From: Lachnospiraceae bacterium
Lineage (GTDB): Bacteria; Bacillota; Clostridia; Lachnospirales; Lachnospiraceae
Assembly (NCBI GenBank): GCA_024690205.1
Contig: JAILCX010000004.1
Location: 62,001-126,000 of the forward strand
Length of the DNA: 64,000 nt
Reading direction: 5' to 3'
The notes under the pieces were generated by a model. It was not told the DNA's origin, did not search any database, and was given only the letters and a program-made list of their open reading frames with translations. The translations under genes and the position numbers were made by a program. Shown piece after piece: positions 36,152 through 43,977 of the stretch. How positions within the stretch are numbered: the stretch's first letter is position 1; every line of letters begins with the position of its first letter.

Positions 36152-37234
36152 TTAACCTAACTGTGCTGCAACCTCTGCGGCAAAGTCTTCATTCTTCTTT
36201 TCCATACCCTCACCAACTTCAAATCTAACGATCTTAGAAATTTTGATTGAAGGATCAACTGACTTAAGGTATGATGCAACGTTCTGCTTTCCGTCTTCAG
36301 CCTTTACATAAACCTGCTCAAGAAGGCAGATCTCTTTTTCATGCTTAGAGATACGTCCGTCCACAAGTCCCTTAAAGATCTTGTCCTCAAGGTATGAAGC
36401 CTTGTTCTCAAGACCAAGGTTGGCAAGTGCTGCCTTAGCTGCATCTGAAAGGAAGTTGAAGAGGAAGTTCATATTGCTCTTCTTTTCTTCGTAGATAGCA
36501 ACGTCCTCGTCACTCCAAAGCTTTCCTGAAAGTGCCTTTTCGATAAGGGCATTAAGGATGGGCTTGGGTAATGAAGCAGGATCGTTGAGTGCTGAATCGA
36601 TAGTGATCTCTCTTATCTTTGCTCTTTCAGCATCAGAGATATCAGAATTGCTGATGTACTGAGGGTTCATAGCTGCAACCTGCATTGCTACGTTTGTCAA
36701 AGCTTCCTTAGCTGCATCTCCTGAAGCTCCTGTAGCTGCTACAAGAACACCGATACGTCCGCCGCCGTGAAGGTAAGATACAACCATATCTCCTTCGATA
36801 GCTTCGAATCTTCTGATAGAAAGCTTTTCTCCGATAGTAGCTGTCTTTTCAACAAGTGTGTCCTTAAGTCCGTTCATATCAAGGAGCTTGTCGATATCCT
36901 CTCCGTTAGCTCCTCCGTTAAGTCCTGATGAAAGAGCCTGATCAGCTACAGACTGAACGAACTCCTGGAATACTTCATTCTTTGCAACGAAGTCTGTCTC
37001 AGCGTTAACTTCAACAACAACTGCTTTATTATCTTTGATTGCAACTCTTGTGATACCTTCTGCTGCGATTCTTGAAGCCTTCTTTTCTGCTTTAGCGGCA
37101 CCTGATTTTCTTAATACTTCAACTGCCTCTTCCATGTTTCCATTGGTCTCACCAAGAGCCTTTTTACAGTCCATCATTCCGGCGCCTGTCATTTCTCTTA
37201 ACTCTTTGACCATAGAAGCTGTGATTTCTGCCAT
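36152..37234 (-). CDS. tsf: Elongation factor Ts, with an extra internal segment
   Basis: 360 residues. The N-terminus ([27 protein letters not shown]) and the core [14 protein letters not shown] are classic EF-Ts, the nucleotide exchange factor for EF-Tu. The C-terminus ([29 protein letters not shown]) is also normal. Between SLPKP and [11 protein letters not shown] lies about 50 residues not found in the family of usual length (280-310), including an alternating helix [19 protein letters not shown]. The ATG has a GAGGAGG site and the gene follows rpsB by 74 nt, with a hairpin between them. A terminator closes the transcript. Confidence 0.95.
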   Translation of the reverse strand: MAEITASMVKELREMTGAGMMDCKKALGETNGNMEEAVEVLRKSGAAKAEKKASRIAAEGITRVAIKDNKAVVVEVNAETDFVAKNEVFQEFVQSVADQALSSGLNGGANGEDIDKLLDMNGLKDTLVEKTATIGEKLSIRRFEAIEGDMVVSYLHGGGRIGVLVAATGASGDAAKEALTNVAMQVAAMNPQYISNSDISDAERAKIREITIDSALNDPASLPKPILNALIEKALSGKLWSDEDVAIYEEKKSNMNFLFNFLSDAAKAALANLGLENKASYLEDKIFKGLVDGRISKHEKEICLLEQVYVKAEDGKQNVASYLKSVDPSIKISKIVRFEVGEGMEKKNEDFAAEVAAQLG

Positions 37235-37263
37235 GTTTTATTCCTCCTCAAATTTATGAAATC

Positions 37264-37296
37264 ATGCCCCATATCATTGTGATACAGGGCATTTAC
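37264..37296 (-). promoter_or_regulatory. Hairpin between rpsB and tsf
   Basis: On the minus strand ATGCCCTGTATCA pairs with TGATATGGGGCAT around a CAA loop (13 bp with G-U pairs). No T-run follows, so it is more likely an RNA-processing or stabilising stem than a terminator. Confidence 0.55.
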
Positions 37297-37308
37297 TATC
37301 AGTTTGGA

Positions 37309-38076
37309 TTATGCCTCTTCTTCTGCAACTTCTTCTACATCAGTTGCTTCTGTTTCGGCATCTGCATTAGCATCCTCTGCCTTAACAGCCTCTTCGCCTT
37401 CCTTAGCTTCGATAACTGCATCAGCCATCTTTCCAGCGATAAGCTTTACGGCTCTTATAGCATCATCATTACCGGGAATGATGAAATCAAGTTCCTCGGG
37501 ATCACAGTTTGTATCGCCGATACCGACAAGTGTGATACCTAAAGATCTAGCTTCCTGTACGCAGATCCTTTCCTTCTTGGGATCTACTACGAAGATCGCA
37601 TCGGGGATTCTCTTCATTTCCTTGATACCGCCAAGGTTCTTCTCAAGCTTTTCCCACTCTTTTCTTAATGCGATAACTTCCTTTTTGGGAAGAACATCGA
37701 ATGTTCCGTCTTCAGACATCTTTTCGATCTTCTTAAGTCTTTCAACACGTGACTGGATAGTCTTGAAGTTTGTCAGCATTCCGCCGAGCCATCTTTCATT
37801 AACATAGTACATACCGCAACGCTCTGCTTCAGCCTTTACAGCATCCTGAGCCTGCTTCTTTGTACCAACGAAAAGAATGGTTCCGCCCTGCTGAGCGATC
37901 TCAAATACAGCTCTGTAGGCTTCATCAACCTTTCCTACCGTCTTCTGAAGATCGATAATGTGAATACCGTTTCTTTCTGTGAAGATGTAGGGAGCCATTT
38001 TGGGGTTCCATCTTCTGGTCTGGTGTCCGAAATGAACACCTGCTTCCAATAACTGTTTCATTGCAATAACGCTCAT
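37309..38076 (-). CDS. rpsB: Ribosomal protein S2
   Basis: 255 residues from ATG 38076 ([19 protein letters not shown]), preceded by CGGAGGT. The longer frame that starts at 38109 adds [11 protein letters not shown] and is not expected for S2. Family marks: [52 protein letters not shown]. The last 30 residues are very acidic ([19 protein letters not shown]), as in many clostridial S2 proteins. It starts the rpsB-tsf pair. Confidence 0.98.
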   Translation of the reverse strand: MSVIAMKQLLEAGVHFGHQTRRWNPKMAPYIFTERNGIHIIDLQKTVGKVDEAYRAVFEIAQQGGTILFVGTKKQAQDAVKAEAERCGMYYVNERWLGGMLTNFKTIQSRVERLKKIEKMSEDGTFDVLPKKEVIALRKEWEKLEKNLGGIKEMKRIPDAIFVVDPKKERICVQEARSLGITLVGIGDTNCDPEELDFIIPGNDDAIRAVKLIAGKMADAVIEAKEGEEAVKAEDANADAETEATDVEEVAEEEA

Positions 38077-38079
38077 CTT

Positions 38080-38212
38080 TGTACCTCCGTTTAGTTGAGT
38101 CTTCCGCATGCTTTCCGGACAAACCGTATGAGGCTAACCCCGAGCAAGGGCACCGGCCTCGAAAACACACGTGTTTATTGGTTTCCGTGCTTATGTTTTG
38201 GCGCACTAAAGA
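38080..38212 (-). promoter_or_regulatory. Structured leader of the rpsB mRNA
   Basis: About 130 nt of untranslated RNA. One stem pairs GAGGC with GCCTC (38156-38160 with 38130-38134) around a C/G-rich loop containing CCC/GGG. Another is the palindrome AAACAC-ACGTGTTT region near 38165. S2 often represses its own mRNA through such leaders, but this one does not match a published class I can recall. Autoregulation is inference. Confidence 0.45.
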
Positions 38213-38241
38213 ATAATAACAAAAAAAGTCCCTGTTTGCAA
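38213..38241 (-). promoter_or_regulatory. Promoter of rpsB-tsf, embedded in the preceding terminator
   Basis: TTGCAA (38241-38236), 17-nt spacer, TATTAT (38218-38213) on the minus strand. The -35 lies in the loop of the terminator hairpin at 38221-38248. Confidence 0.6.
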
Positions 38242-38248
38242 GGACTTT
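38221..38248 (-). terminator. Terminator after the 89-residue gene
   Basis: Stem AAAGTCC/GGACTTT with a 10-nt loop, followed by T residues on the minus strand. Its loop contains the rpsB -35 hexamer. Confidence 0.8.
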
Positions 38249-38280
38249 TCGTATTATTTGTTTTAATTATCCCTTTATTG

Positions 38281-38550
38281 TCAGGGTCTGGGCTTTCTCA
38301 TCTTGATCGAGTCGATACCCTGTACCAGTGCGGTTGCTTTTCCCACATCGGCATCGTTTATCTTGATCGTAAATACATTCTTTGATTTCTTGCCCAAAAG
38401 GTTTGAAATAAACGATCCTTCATGGCAGTCCACGAAATATGAGATCTGATTCTGAAGGAATATCTTTTCGAGTTTTTCTTTGGCCTCTTTGCTGTAAACT
38501 CTGCAAAAAGGAACCTCTCTGTTTACTACTCCGATATCTAACGACGACAT
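38281..38550 (-). CDS. Small DUF2007-like protein
   Basis: 89 residues from ATG 38550 (GAGG 5 nt upstream). A beta-alpha-beta layout (VPFCRVYSKEAKEKLEKIFLQ, then ISYFVDCHEG, later KSKNVFTIKINDADVGKATALV) resembles DUF2007-type domains. The single Cys pair (C17-like and C45-like in FCRV and DCHE) could be redox-active. It is followed by a terminator and then rpsB. I do not recognise a specific function. Confidence 0.5.
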   Translation of the reverse strand: MSSLDIGVVNREVPFCRVYSKEAKEKLEKIFLQNQISYFVDCHEGSFISNLLGKKSKNVFTIKINDADVGKATALVQGIDSIKMRKPRP

Positions 38551-38626
38551 ACTCACCTCATAAATAAAAAATGCAACGATGTAATTTTACTACAAAAACT
38601 GTCGAAATAAAATATCTTTTTTATAT

Positions 38627-38914
38627 TCAGATGATCTTTTTTGTAAGCGACAGATCCCAAAGCTGTTTGTGGCTTTCATACTGCTCATTCAGATAGCATC
38701 TGGCCTCTTCAACGCCTTCTTCCGAAAGCGAAAAAGTTTTTTCGGTTATAAGGTCGCTTTCGGTTTTTGCAAATGCAAAAGGCTCGGGCCAGATATAAAC
38801 TTTCATCTCTTCTTTGGAAATCGAACGTATGAGATACCTCATGCCCTTCATCGAACCTGTATAATCATCTTTTTTAACAAAGTTAAGGATCTTGAAATTT
38901 TCTTTTTCTATCAT
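38627..38914 (-). CDS. Conserved hypothetical protein
   Basis: 95 residues, soluble, with beta strands (YLIRSISKEEMKVYIWPEP) and a C-terminal helix (EEGVEEARCYLNEQYESH). The Trp-Pro-Glu-Pro and 'FSLSEEGVEEA' patterns are found in small clostridial proteins of unknown role. It begins 10 nt after the diguanylate cyclase stop, so the two are co-transcribed. No function is claimed. Confidence 0.5.
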   Translation of the reverse strand: MIEKENFKILNFVKKDDYTGSMKGMRYLIRSISKEEMKVYIWPEPFAFAKTESDLITEKTFSLSEEGVEEARCYLNEQYESHKQLWDLSLTKKII

Positions 38915-38923
38915 GCTGTACCG

Positions 38924-40069
38924 TCAGGATCTTCGATCGTGCTCCAGATAATAATTCTTTTTGTTCTCATACATGAGCTCGTCTATCCTGCGAAGGAAGT
39001 CATTCCCCTTATCCTTTCCGAGTTCAAATATGTCATATCCCATAGCGGCAGAAAGTGCATACGGTTTTCCGGATCCTGAATTATAAGCATCGATCCCTTC
39101 GCTTATGCGTTTACAGCAGCAATCGAGCATCTCATGTGTCGCTTTTCTTAGGATTATCACGAATTCATCACCTGCATACCTTATGATGATGGCCTGGTTT
39201 TCAGTCGCTTCATTAAGTATATTTGCCATAGCGACAAGTGCCCTGTCACCTTCTTCATGGGAATAATGATCATTTATGGATTTAAAGTCATTCATGTCGA
39301 GCATGATGGCGCCTATGGTATTAATCTTCGAATGCGAGTACTTCCTAAGGAGCATATCAAACTCATATCTGTTATATACTCCCGTCAGTTTGTCCATGTA
39401 GATGCATTCATTCTGAAGGCAGACCAGCAATCCGCAAAATGCTACCGCAAAGCTGACGGGTTGGGTAGATATCCCGTAAAAAAGTGTCTGGCAGCCCACA
39501 CCCAAAGATACCGGTATCACAAACTGCCATACGGGGAAGTATCTTACCGAATCGTCCCTTATCCTTGCTATGAAGTACACAAAAAGCGCATAACCCAAAA
39601 GATATACGGCAGCGATTATAAATACGGCATAACCCGCGCCCCTTCTGTATACGTTATTTTCATCAACGGAAAAGACGAGGGGATAAAACAGGTTCAAAAT
39701 AAGAAGGAGCGTTTCGCCTATCGTTATAAGACAGACAACGACCAACTGGAAGCGTGATATCCTTTTATTGATATGCAGCACGATAAGCGCGAGCATACCG
39801 CCTCCGACAATAAGATTATAGATATATAATATGGAATTACCGAAAACTACGATGATACTGTTAAGAAGACCGGACTTTCCGTCTGAGAGGAACACAAACG
39901 GATCGACAAGACAATCGATCAGTGTAGCAAGTATGAGAAGTAACATGATCGCACTTTCACGTCGTCTTGTCGGGAGATTCCAGCCCTTTGTCATCAGTAT
40001 GACCAAAAGGAGCAGCACTCCTATAAAATCGGCGACGTAAACTGCCACAAGGTTAATTGAGGAATCCAT
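38924..40069 (-). CDS. Membrane diguanylate cyclase (7TM-GGDEF)
   Basis: 381 residues. Seven membrane helices (about 9-28, 40-58, 70-90, 92-105, 108-130, 147-168, 180-200) are followed by a GGDEF domain (about 222-375). The active-site loop reads YAGDEF (299-303 AGDEF), an accepted active variant, with LDMNDFKSIND for metal binding. It would make c-di-GMP from two GTP. The ATG at 40069 has no ribosome binding site and sits 6 nt after a -10 box, the same layout as the HD-GYP gene at 18092. Confidence 0.92.
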   Translation of the reverse strand: MDSSINLVAVYVADFIGVLLLLVILMTKGWNLPTRRRESAIMLLLILATLIDCLVDPFVFLSDGKSGLLNSIIVVFGNSILYIYNLIVGGGMLALIVLHINKRISRFQLVVVCLITIGETLLLILNLFYPLVFSVDENNVYRRGAGYAVFIIAAVYLLGYALFVYFIARIRDDSVRYFPVWQFVIPVSLGVGCQTLFYGISTQPVSFAVAFCGLLVCLQNECIYMDKLTGVYNRYEFDMLLRKYSHSKINTIGAIMLDMNDFKSINDHYSHEEGDRALVAMANILNEATENQAIIIRYAGDEFVIILRKATHEMLDCCCKRISEGIDAYNSGSGKPYALSAAMGYDIFELGKDKGNDFLRRIDELMYENKKNYYLEHDRRS

Positions 40070-40075
40070 ACGAAT

Positions 40076-40104
40076 ATTTTATACGCTTTGATAAAAGTAG
40101 ACAA
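40076..40104 (-). promoter_or_regulatory. SigA-type promoter of the diguanylate cyclase gene (leaderless arrangement)
   Basis: TTGTCT (40104-40099), 17-nt spacer, TAAAAT (40081-40076) on the minus strand, then six bases to the ATG at 40069. Identical spacing to the HD-GYP promoter. Confidence 0.65.
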
Positions 40105-40105
40105 T

Positions 40106-40136
40106 AAAAAAGTCCGTACAATGTACGAACTTTTTT
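40106..40136 (-). terminator. Terminator after tRNA-Pro (bidirectional)
   Basis: A 14-bp stem, AAAAAAGTTCGTAC / GTACGGACTTTTTT on the minus strand (one G-U pair), short loop. T-runs are present on both strands. It also ends any read-through from the motility operon. Confidence 0.85.
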
Positions 40137-40138
40137 CG

Positions 40139-40211
40139 TCGGAGTGACAAGACTTGAACTTGCGGCCTCTTCGTCCCTAACGAAGCGCTCTACCACCTGA
40201 GCCACACCCCG
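40139..40211 (-). tRNA. tRNA-Pro (anticodon AGG)
   Basis: 73 nt without encoded CCA. The acceptor CGGGGTG pairs with CACTCCG (one G-U), with C1-G72 and A73 as expected for bacterial tRNA-Pro. The D arm is GCTC/GAGC with loop AGGTGGTA, the anticodon arm CTTCG/CGAAG with loop TTAGGGA, and the T arm GCAAG/CTTGT with loop TTCAAGT. U8 is present. The anticodon reads AGG (codon CCU). An A at the first anticodon position is rare outside tRNA-Arg in bacteria. It has its own promoter and terminator. Confidence 0.9.
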
Positions 40212-40224
40212 AAACGCAAAACCC

Positions 40225-40253
40225 ATTATATATGGTTGGTTTGAAAAATGCAA
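40225..40253 (-). promoter_or_regulatory. Promoter of tRNA-Pro
   Basis: TTGCAT (40253-40248), 17-nt spacer, TATAAT (40230-40225) on the minus strand, about 13 nt before the mature tRNA. Confidence 0.75.
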
Positions 40254-40260
40254 CTCTTTT

Positions 40261-40962
40261 TTATCCGTTTATGAGGAGCTTTGCAAGTTCTTCCTTTGAA
40301 ACGCCGCTTGAGATGCTGTAAGTACCGGCACTTAACTTCCTGTCATAGCCGTTCTGACAAAGGTAAGTGTCAAATGCACGTGCATCGGAAATGTATCCCG
40401 CACTTTCAAGATGTTTGGCAATCGTATAGGAATCTTCTCCCTTGTTTATCACAAATGTTCCGCCTTGTGAAACACTTCCTGAGTTATCAACCTCCGTATC
40501 CTCAACTTCCTTGACGTGTTCGGGAGTCGGTTCCGGTGTCGGCTTTGCTGTAGGCTCGGGCGTGGGCTCCGGCTTTTCCGTAGGCTCGGGTGTGGGTTCA
40601 GCATCAGGTTCCGGTGTCGGCTCACCGGAAACTCCCTCATCACCGCCCTCACCGTCCGAACGGATATCTTCAAGATAAGCATCCGCATCATCAACAAGCT
40701 GTTCTATCTCATCAAGCTTGTCACCAGACGAAGATTCATCGACAAGATCATCCGACGATCCGTCAGGAGCCGTGTCCTGATCGGCATTTGAAACCGAATC
40801 GGTTAAGGTCCCGCTGTTTTCAACCATTCCCAAAGCCATGGCTTTTTGTTTGATTTCCGCATCAGAAAGGGGCTTGTTTGCTTTATGTGCGATGACCAGC
40901 ATTATGACGGCGGTCACGACAATGCCTATTCCAAGTCCCCTCAGATAAAACTTAAGATTCAT
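40261..40962 (-). CDS. Membrane-anchored protein with PTPEP linker and MltG/YceG-like LysM subdomain
   Basis: 233 residues. One membrane helix (GLGIGIVVTAVIMLVIAH), an acidic stretch, then a Pro-Thr-Pro-Glu-Pro repeat linker (about 112-147) of cell-wall spanning type. The C-terminal domain (about 168-233; GEDSYTIAKHLESAGYISDA, LSAGTYSISSGVSKEELAKLL) matches the small LysM-like part of MltG (YceG), the lytic transglycosylase that ends glycan strands. The catalytic part is missing. It may bind peptidoglycan, for example near the flagellar motor. It closes the motility operon, 0 nt after the gene at 40963. Confidence 0.7.
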   Translation of the reverse strand: MNLKFYLRGLGIGIVVTAVIMLVIAHKANKPLSDAEIKQKAMALGMVENSGTLTDSVSNADQDTAPDGSSDDLVDESSSGDKLDEIEQLVDDADAYLEDIRSDGEGGDEGVSGEPTPEPDAEPTPEPTEKPEPTPEPTAKPTPEPTPEHVKEVEDTEVDNSGSVSQGGTFVINKGEDSYTIAKHLESAGYISDARAFDTYLCQNGYDRKLSAGTYSISSGVSKEELAKLLING

Positions 40963-42021
40963 TTACATTCCTTCAAAAAGATCTATCACGAGCTTTACTT
41001 CACCAAGACCAAGTCCCAGTTCCTTAGCTATAGCCATATTGGATTTGCCCTGTGCGTGAAGATCGAGTATCCGTTCATTATTATTTCTGCCGCCGCTCTT
41101 TCCGACGGGATTTTCTCCGAGGTTAAGATTGGGACCTTCCGAGATATTCCTGCTGGGGAACGAATCTCCCGCATTTTCGGATCTTACTATATCAAGTCCG
41201 TTATTTAAAAGTCCGCGTGAACCTGAAATATCCTCACCAAGTACAACGGCCTCTTCCCTGACTTTGGGTTTGGTCGTTCTCTTTTTTCTCTGAGGTTTTT
41301 CTTTGGGTGCTTCAAAAGTCTCCTCAGGCTCATCCTTTACCGTCTCTTCTTCAACAGCTGCCATCTTGAGCCTGTCTATAGCGGATATTCTTCCGCCCGG
41401 TACGGGGATCTCGGGAACAAATTCTTCCTTAGCTGTTTCTCTCGGCTCTTCGATGACCGGAGCATTTCCGATAAGTCCGGGAACGAAATCATCGAGTGTT
41501 TTTTCCTCTGCATAAGAAGCACTAAGATCAGCTGCTTTTGCGGCATTGGCGTTTGCTTCCATTGCAGCTTCCTTGGCTTCCTTAGCATGCTTTGAAGTCT
41601 CGATAGCCGAAAGCTCGGCATCCTTCATTGCCTGCTTCACCTCGGAAGCGGTCTTTTCAACCTCGGTAACGGTGTTTTTAAGATTCTCATGCTTATCGTT
41701 AAGCATATCATAAAGAAAAACCACTTCCTGGTGGTTCTTGTTTATCTCTTCAAGCACGGTTTCCGAATACTCGTTGACCGCCATCATTTTTTCGTTGGTG
41801 ATACGGTCCATGGAACGTTCCGTCTTTTCCATGGCATAATTAACAGTTTCATCAACGATATCGGTTATCTGGCCTTTTGCCGATTCAACCTCGCGTCCGA
41901 CAAGATCCTTTATCATTTCCTGGCTGAATTCGGTTGCCTTTTCGTCTTCCGACTTGACCGGGATGATAAAGCTTAAAACAAAAACTATTATTCCCAGTCC
42001 AAGTAAAATATATCCTATCAT
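40963..42021 (-). CDS. DUF6115-like coiled-coil membrane protein of clostridial motility operons
   Basis: 352 residues. An N-terminal membrane helix (ILLGLGIIVFVLSFIIPV) is followed by a long coiled coil (about 60-165; Lys/Glu-rich heptads with an Ala-rich end, AKEAAMEANANAAKAADLSA). A flexible charged region (about 185-300) and a C-terminal helix-turn-helix-like segment (LHAQGKSNMAIAKELGLGLG) follow. The last part resembles DUF6115. Whether it binds DNA or protein is not known. It overlaps the preceding gene by 4 nt. Confidence 0.65.
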   Translation of the reverse strand: MIGYILLGLGIIVFVLSFIIPVKSEDEKATEFSQEMIKDLVGREVESAKGQITDIVDETVNYAMEKTERSMDRITNEKMMAVNEYSETVLEEINKNHQEVVFLYDMLNDKHENLKNTVTEVEKTASEVKQAMKDAELSAIETSKHAKEAKEAAMEANANAAKAADLSASYAEEKTLDDFVPGLIGNAPVIEEPRETAKEEFVPEIPVPGGRISAIDRLKMAAVEEETVKDEPEETFEAPKEKPQRKKRTTKPKVREEAVVLGEDISGSRGLLNNGLDIVRSENAGDSFPSRNISEGPNLNLGENPVGKSGGRNNNERILDLHAQGKSNMAIAKELGLGLGEVKLVIDLFEGM

Positions 42022-42335
42022 ATCTTCAGATCAAACCCATGCTCGGGAGCCTTAAGGATGACTCTTCCGTCTCTTTCTTCTTTCTTCTTTCTGTTTTGTC
42101 CGCCGTCTCCGGCATATTCGTTCGATCCTTTTTCCTTTGCATCGAAACGCTTTTGCCTGTTTTCCGCATGCTCCGCATCATTTACGTGATGGAGCCTTAC
42201 TTCAACTGCTTTGTCATTGCTCTCGGCAATATGGCTCTGCATCACCTGTGAATGATGGTCCTCGTTATGCTTAACGGTCGCAAAATCATTAGCTCTTGTA
42301 ATCTGTCCCTGCAGCTCAACTCTTGAGATAGTCAT
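42018..42335 (-). CDS. Small conserved motility-operon protein
   Basis: 105 residues from ATG 42335, with a strong GAGGGGAG site. The longer frame from 42401 is not needed. The N-terminus MTISRVELQGQITRANDF and a His-rich middle (KHNEDHHSQVMQSH) are followed by a charged, likely disordered stretch. Similar small genes occur between DUF342 and DUF6115 genes in clostridial flagellar operons. The function is unknown. Confidence 0.6.
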   Translation of the reverse strand: MTISRVELQGQITRANDFATVKHNEDHHSQVMQSHIAESNDKAVEVRLHHVNDAEHAENRQKRFDAKEKGSNEYAGDGGQNRKKKEERDGRVILKAPEHGFDLKI

Positions 42336-42375
42336 GAATCTCCCCTCGCTTCCTGAATATCCACATTGATCAAAG

Positions 42376-43977
42376 TTACAGTGATGACATCTTGACTTCA
42401 CCGCCTGTTTTTGTAAAGCGGCAATATGACATCGTGTTCTTTACAACCATCGATACGTCCGAAATACAGATCTTAGTTCCGGAATAAACATCTCCGCTAA
42501 CCTCTATCCTTGCGGAATTGGATGCTTCGATAAGATCCTGGTATGAATCAAACTCTTCCGTCATCTGGGCAATCTCGGCCTTCTTTTCCTTGATCTCCGT
42601 AAGCAGAGTCTGCATATACATCTTCTGGTCTTTTGACAGGTTCACACCGCTTTGAACTTTTTTGACAAAGTTCGCAAGAACGGGCTCTGACTGTTCAAGA
42701 GACTTTTTATTTTCGGTCATCTTCTTTTGGATCTCCTGGATCCTTGCTTTAACCTTGGGATCGACACCGACTTCGACTATAGTATCTGCACCCATCTCGG
42801 ATCCAAGGGTCTTAACCGAAATAAGGCTCATTGCACAGACTCTTCCGCCCGTAATGAACCCTCTCTTTCCTGAGACGGTGATCTCGGTTCCGGCATTTAC
42901 ATTACAATGAAGGATAGAATCCGTGGCAATGTATCCGCCTGCCGTAACATCACAGTTTTCAAGGAACTTGGCGATAACATTGTTTCCGGCTTTAAGGACA
43001 CCCTTGCCCATTCCGTTCATTCCTCTTGCTATGATGATGTCGGATTCCGATTCTATATATGCGCCTTCAACAACGCCTCTCACTTCAACGTTGCCTTTGG
43101 CTTTGACCGAAAAGTTCTCGCACACGTTACCGAGTACGACAACGCTTCCTTCGTAATCTATATTTCCGGTCGCGGTATTTACGTTATCAAGTTCCATTAC
43201 ATCGGAAAGGAATACCTTGTCATCAACGAGTGACACATGACCGTTAACCTCTGCGGTAAGGATCCTTCCGTCTTCGGAACATGCGATATTACGGCCATAC
43301 TTAAGGATGGCCCTTTTTACTTCAAAAGGCTTTGTCTCATCACCGAATACGGTCTTTCCGGGTGTACCTTCAACCTGTGGGATGAGCTTTGCAAGGATAT
43401 CGCCTTTTTTACACTGGGTAAATGTCTTAAGATTAAAGAAATCGACCGATCCGTCTTCATTCGTTGCAGGCTTTGTGTTCAATTCGGTATCGAAATAGTA
43501 TTCAATCCTTGCATGTTCACCCTGAACGACGGGCGTTCCTTCGGCAATGACTATATCTTCACAGTATCTCGGAGCTTTAACAAAGTTTTCGATGACCTCG
43601 TTCTTGACACCGTATACAACGCCCTTAAACTGCAGGTCGTTCATGATCTCTACGGCAGGAAGACGACGTCCCTTCATTGACGGCGGATAAAACCTCGCCG
43701 TAAGGGTCATCTTGTCAGCACTTACACGGAAAACATAGCTTTCGTCTATCTCGCCGATAACATCTTTATTCAATAAAATAAGCTGGTTTGACTTGTCAGA
43801 AGAAGCAAGTTCGGTTAGCCCCTGGTTGATAGCCGGAGCAGAATACATTACCTGTTTGTCTGTAAGATAATCCGTTATTTCCTTGGGATCAACGGGAAGC
43901 CCTCCGTCCTCGGGCTTAAAGATCTTCAGTATAGTACCGTTTGGAGTGCATCCGATCTGGAAATATCCATTTTTCAC
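42376..43977 (-). CDS. FapA/DUF342-family polymer-forming-like protein
   Basis: 533 residues. An N-terminal domain (about 1-160) precedes a parallel beta-helix made of short repeats (about 230-400; VVLGNVCENFSVKAKGNVEV, GVLKAGNNVIAKFLENCDV), the DUF342 hallmark. A coiled coil (about 408-470; KARIQEIQKKMTENKKSLEQ) and a short beta end follow. DUF342 proteins accompany flagellar sigma factor genes in Gram-positive bacteria, but the role is unclear. It overlaps fliA by 4 nt. Confidence 0.88.
   Translation of the reverse strand: MKNGYFQIGCTPNGTILKIFKPEDGGLPVDPKEITDYLTDKQVMYSAPAINQGLTELASSDKSNQLILLNKDVIGEIDESYVFRVSADKMTLTARFYPPSMKGRRLPAVEIMNDLQFKGVVYGVKNEVIENFVKAPRYCEDIVIAEGTPVVQGEHARIEYYFDTELNTKPATNEDGSVDFFNLKTFTQCKKGDILAKLIPQVEGTPGKTVFGDETKPFEVKRAILKYGRNIACSEDGRILTAEVNGHVSLVDDKVFLSDVMELDNVNTATGNIDYEGSVVVLGNVCENFSVKAKGNVEVRGVVEGAYIESESDIIIARGMNGMGKGVLKAGNNVIAKFLENCDVTAGGYIATDSILHCNVNAGTEITVSGKRGFITGGRVCAMSLISVKTLGSEMGADTIVEVGVDPKVKARIQEIQKKMTENKKSLEQSEPVLANFVKKVQSGVNLSKDQKMYMQTLLTEIKEKKAEIAQMTEEFDSYQDLIEASNSARIEVSGDVYSGTKICISDVSMVVKNTMSYCRFTKTGGEVKMSSL

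Noticed and set aside
40138..40210. tRNA start shifted by one base (GGGGTGT acceptor)
   Set aside because: That frame leaves only one base before the D arm and a mismatched acceptor pair. Starting at C gives seven pairs and U8.
40512..40620. Tandem DNA repeat or CRISPR-like array
   Set aside because: The repeats encode the PTPEP linker of the protein at 40261-40962. Units are short, imperfect and in frame.
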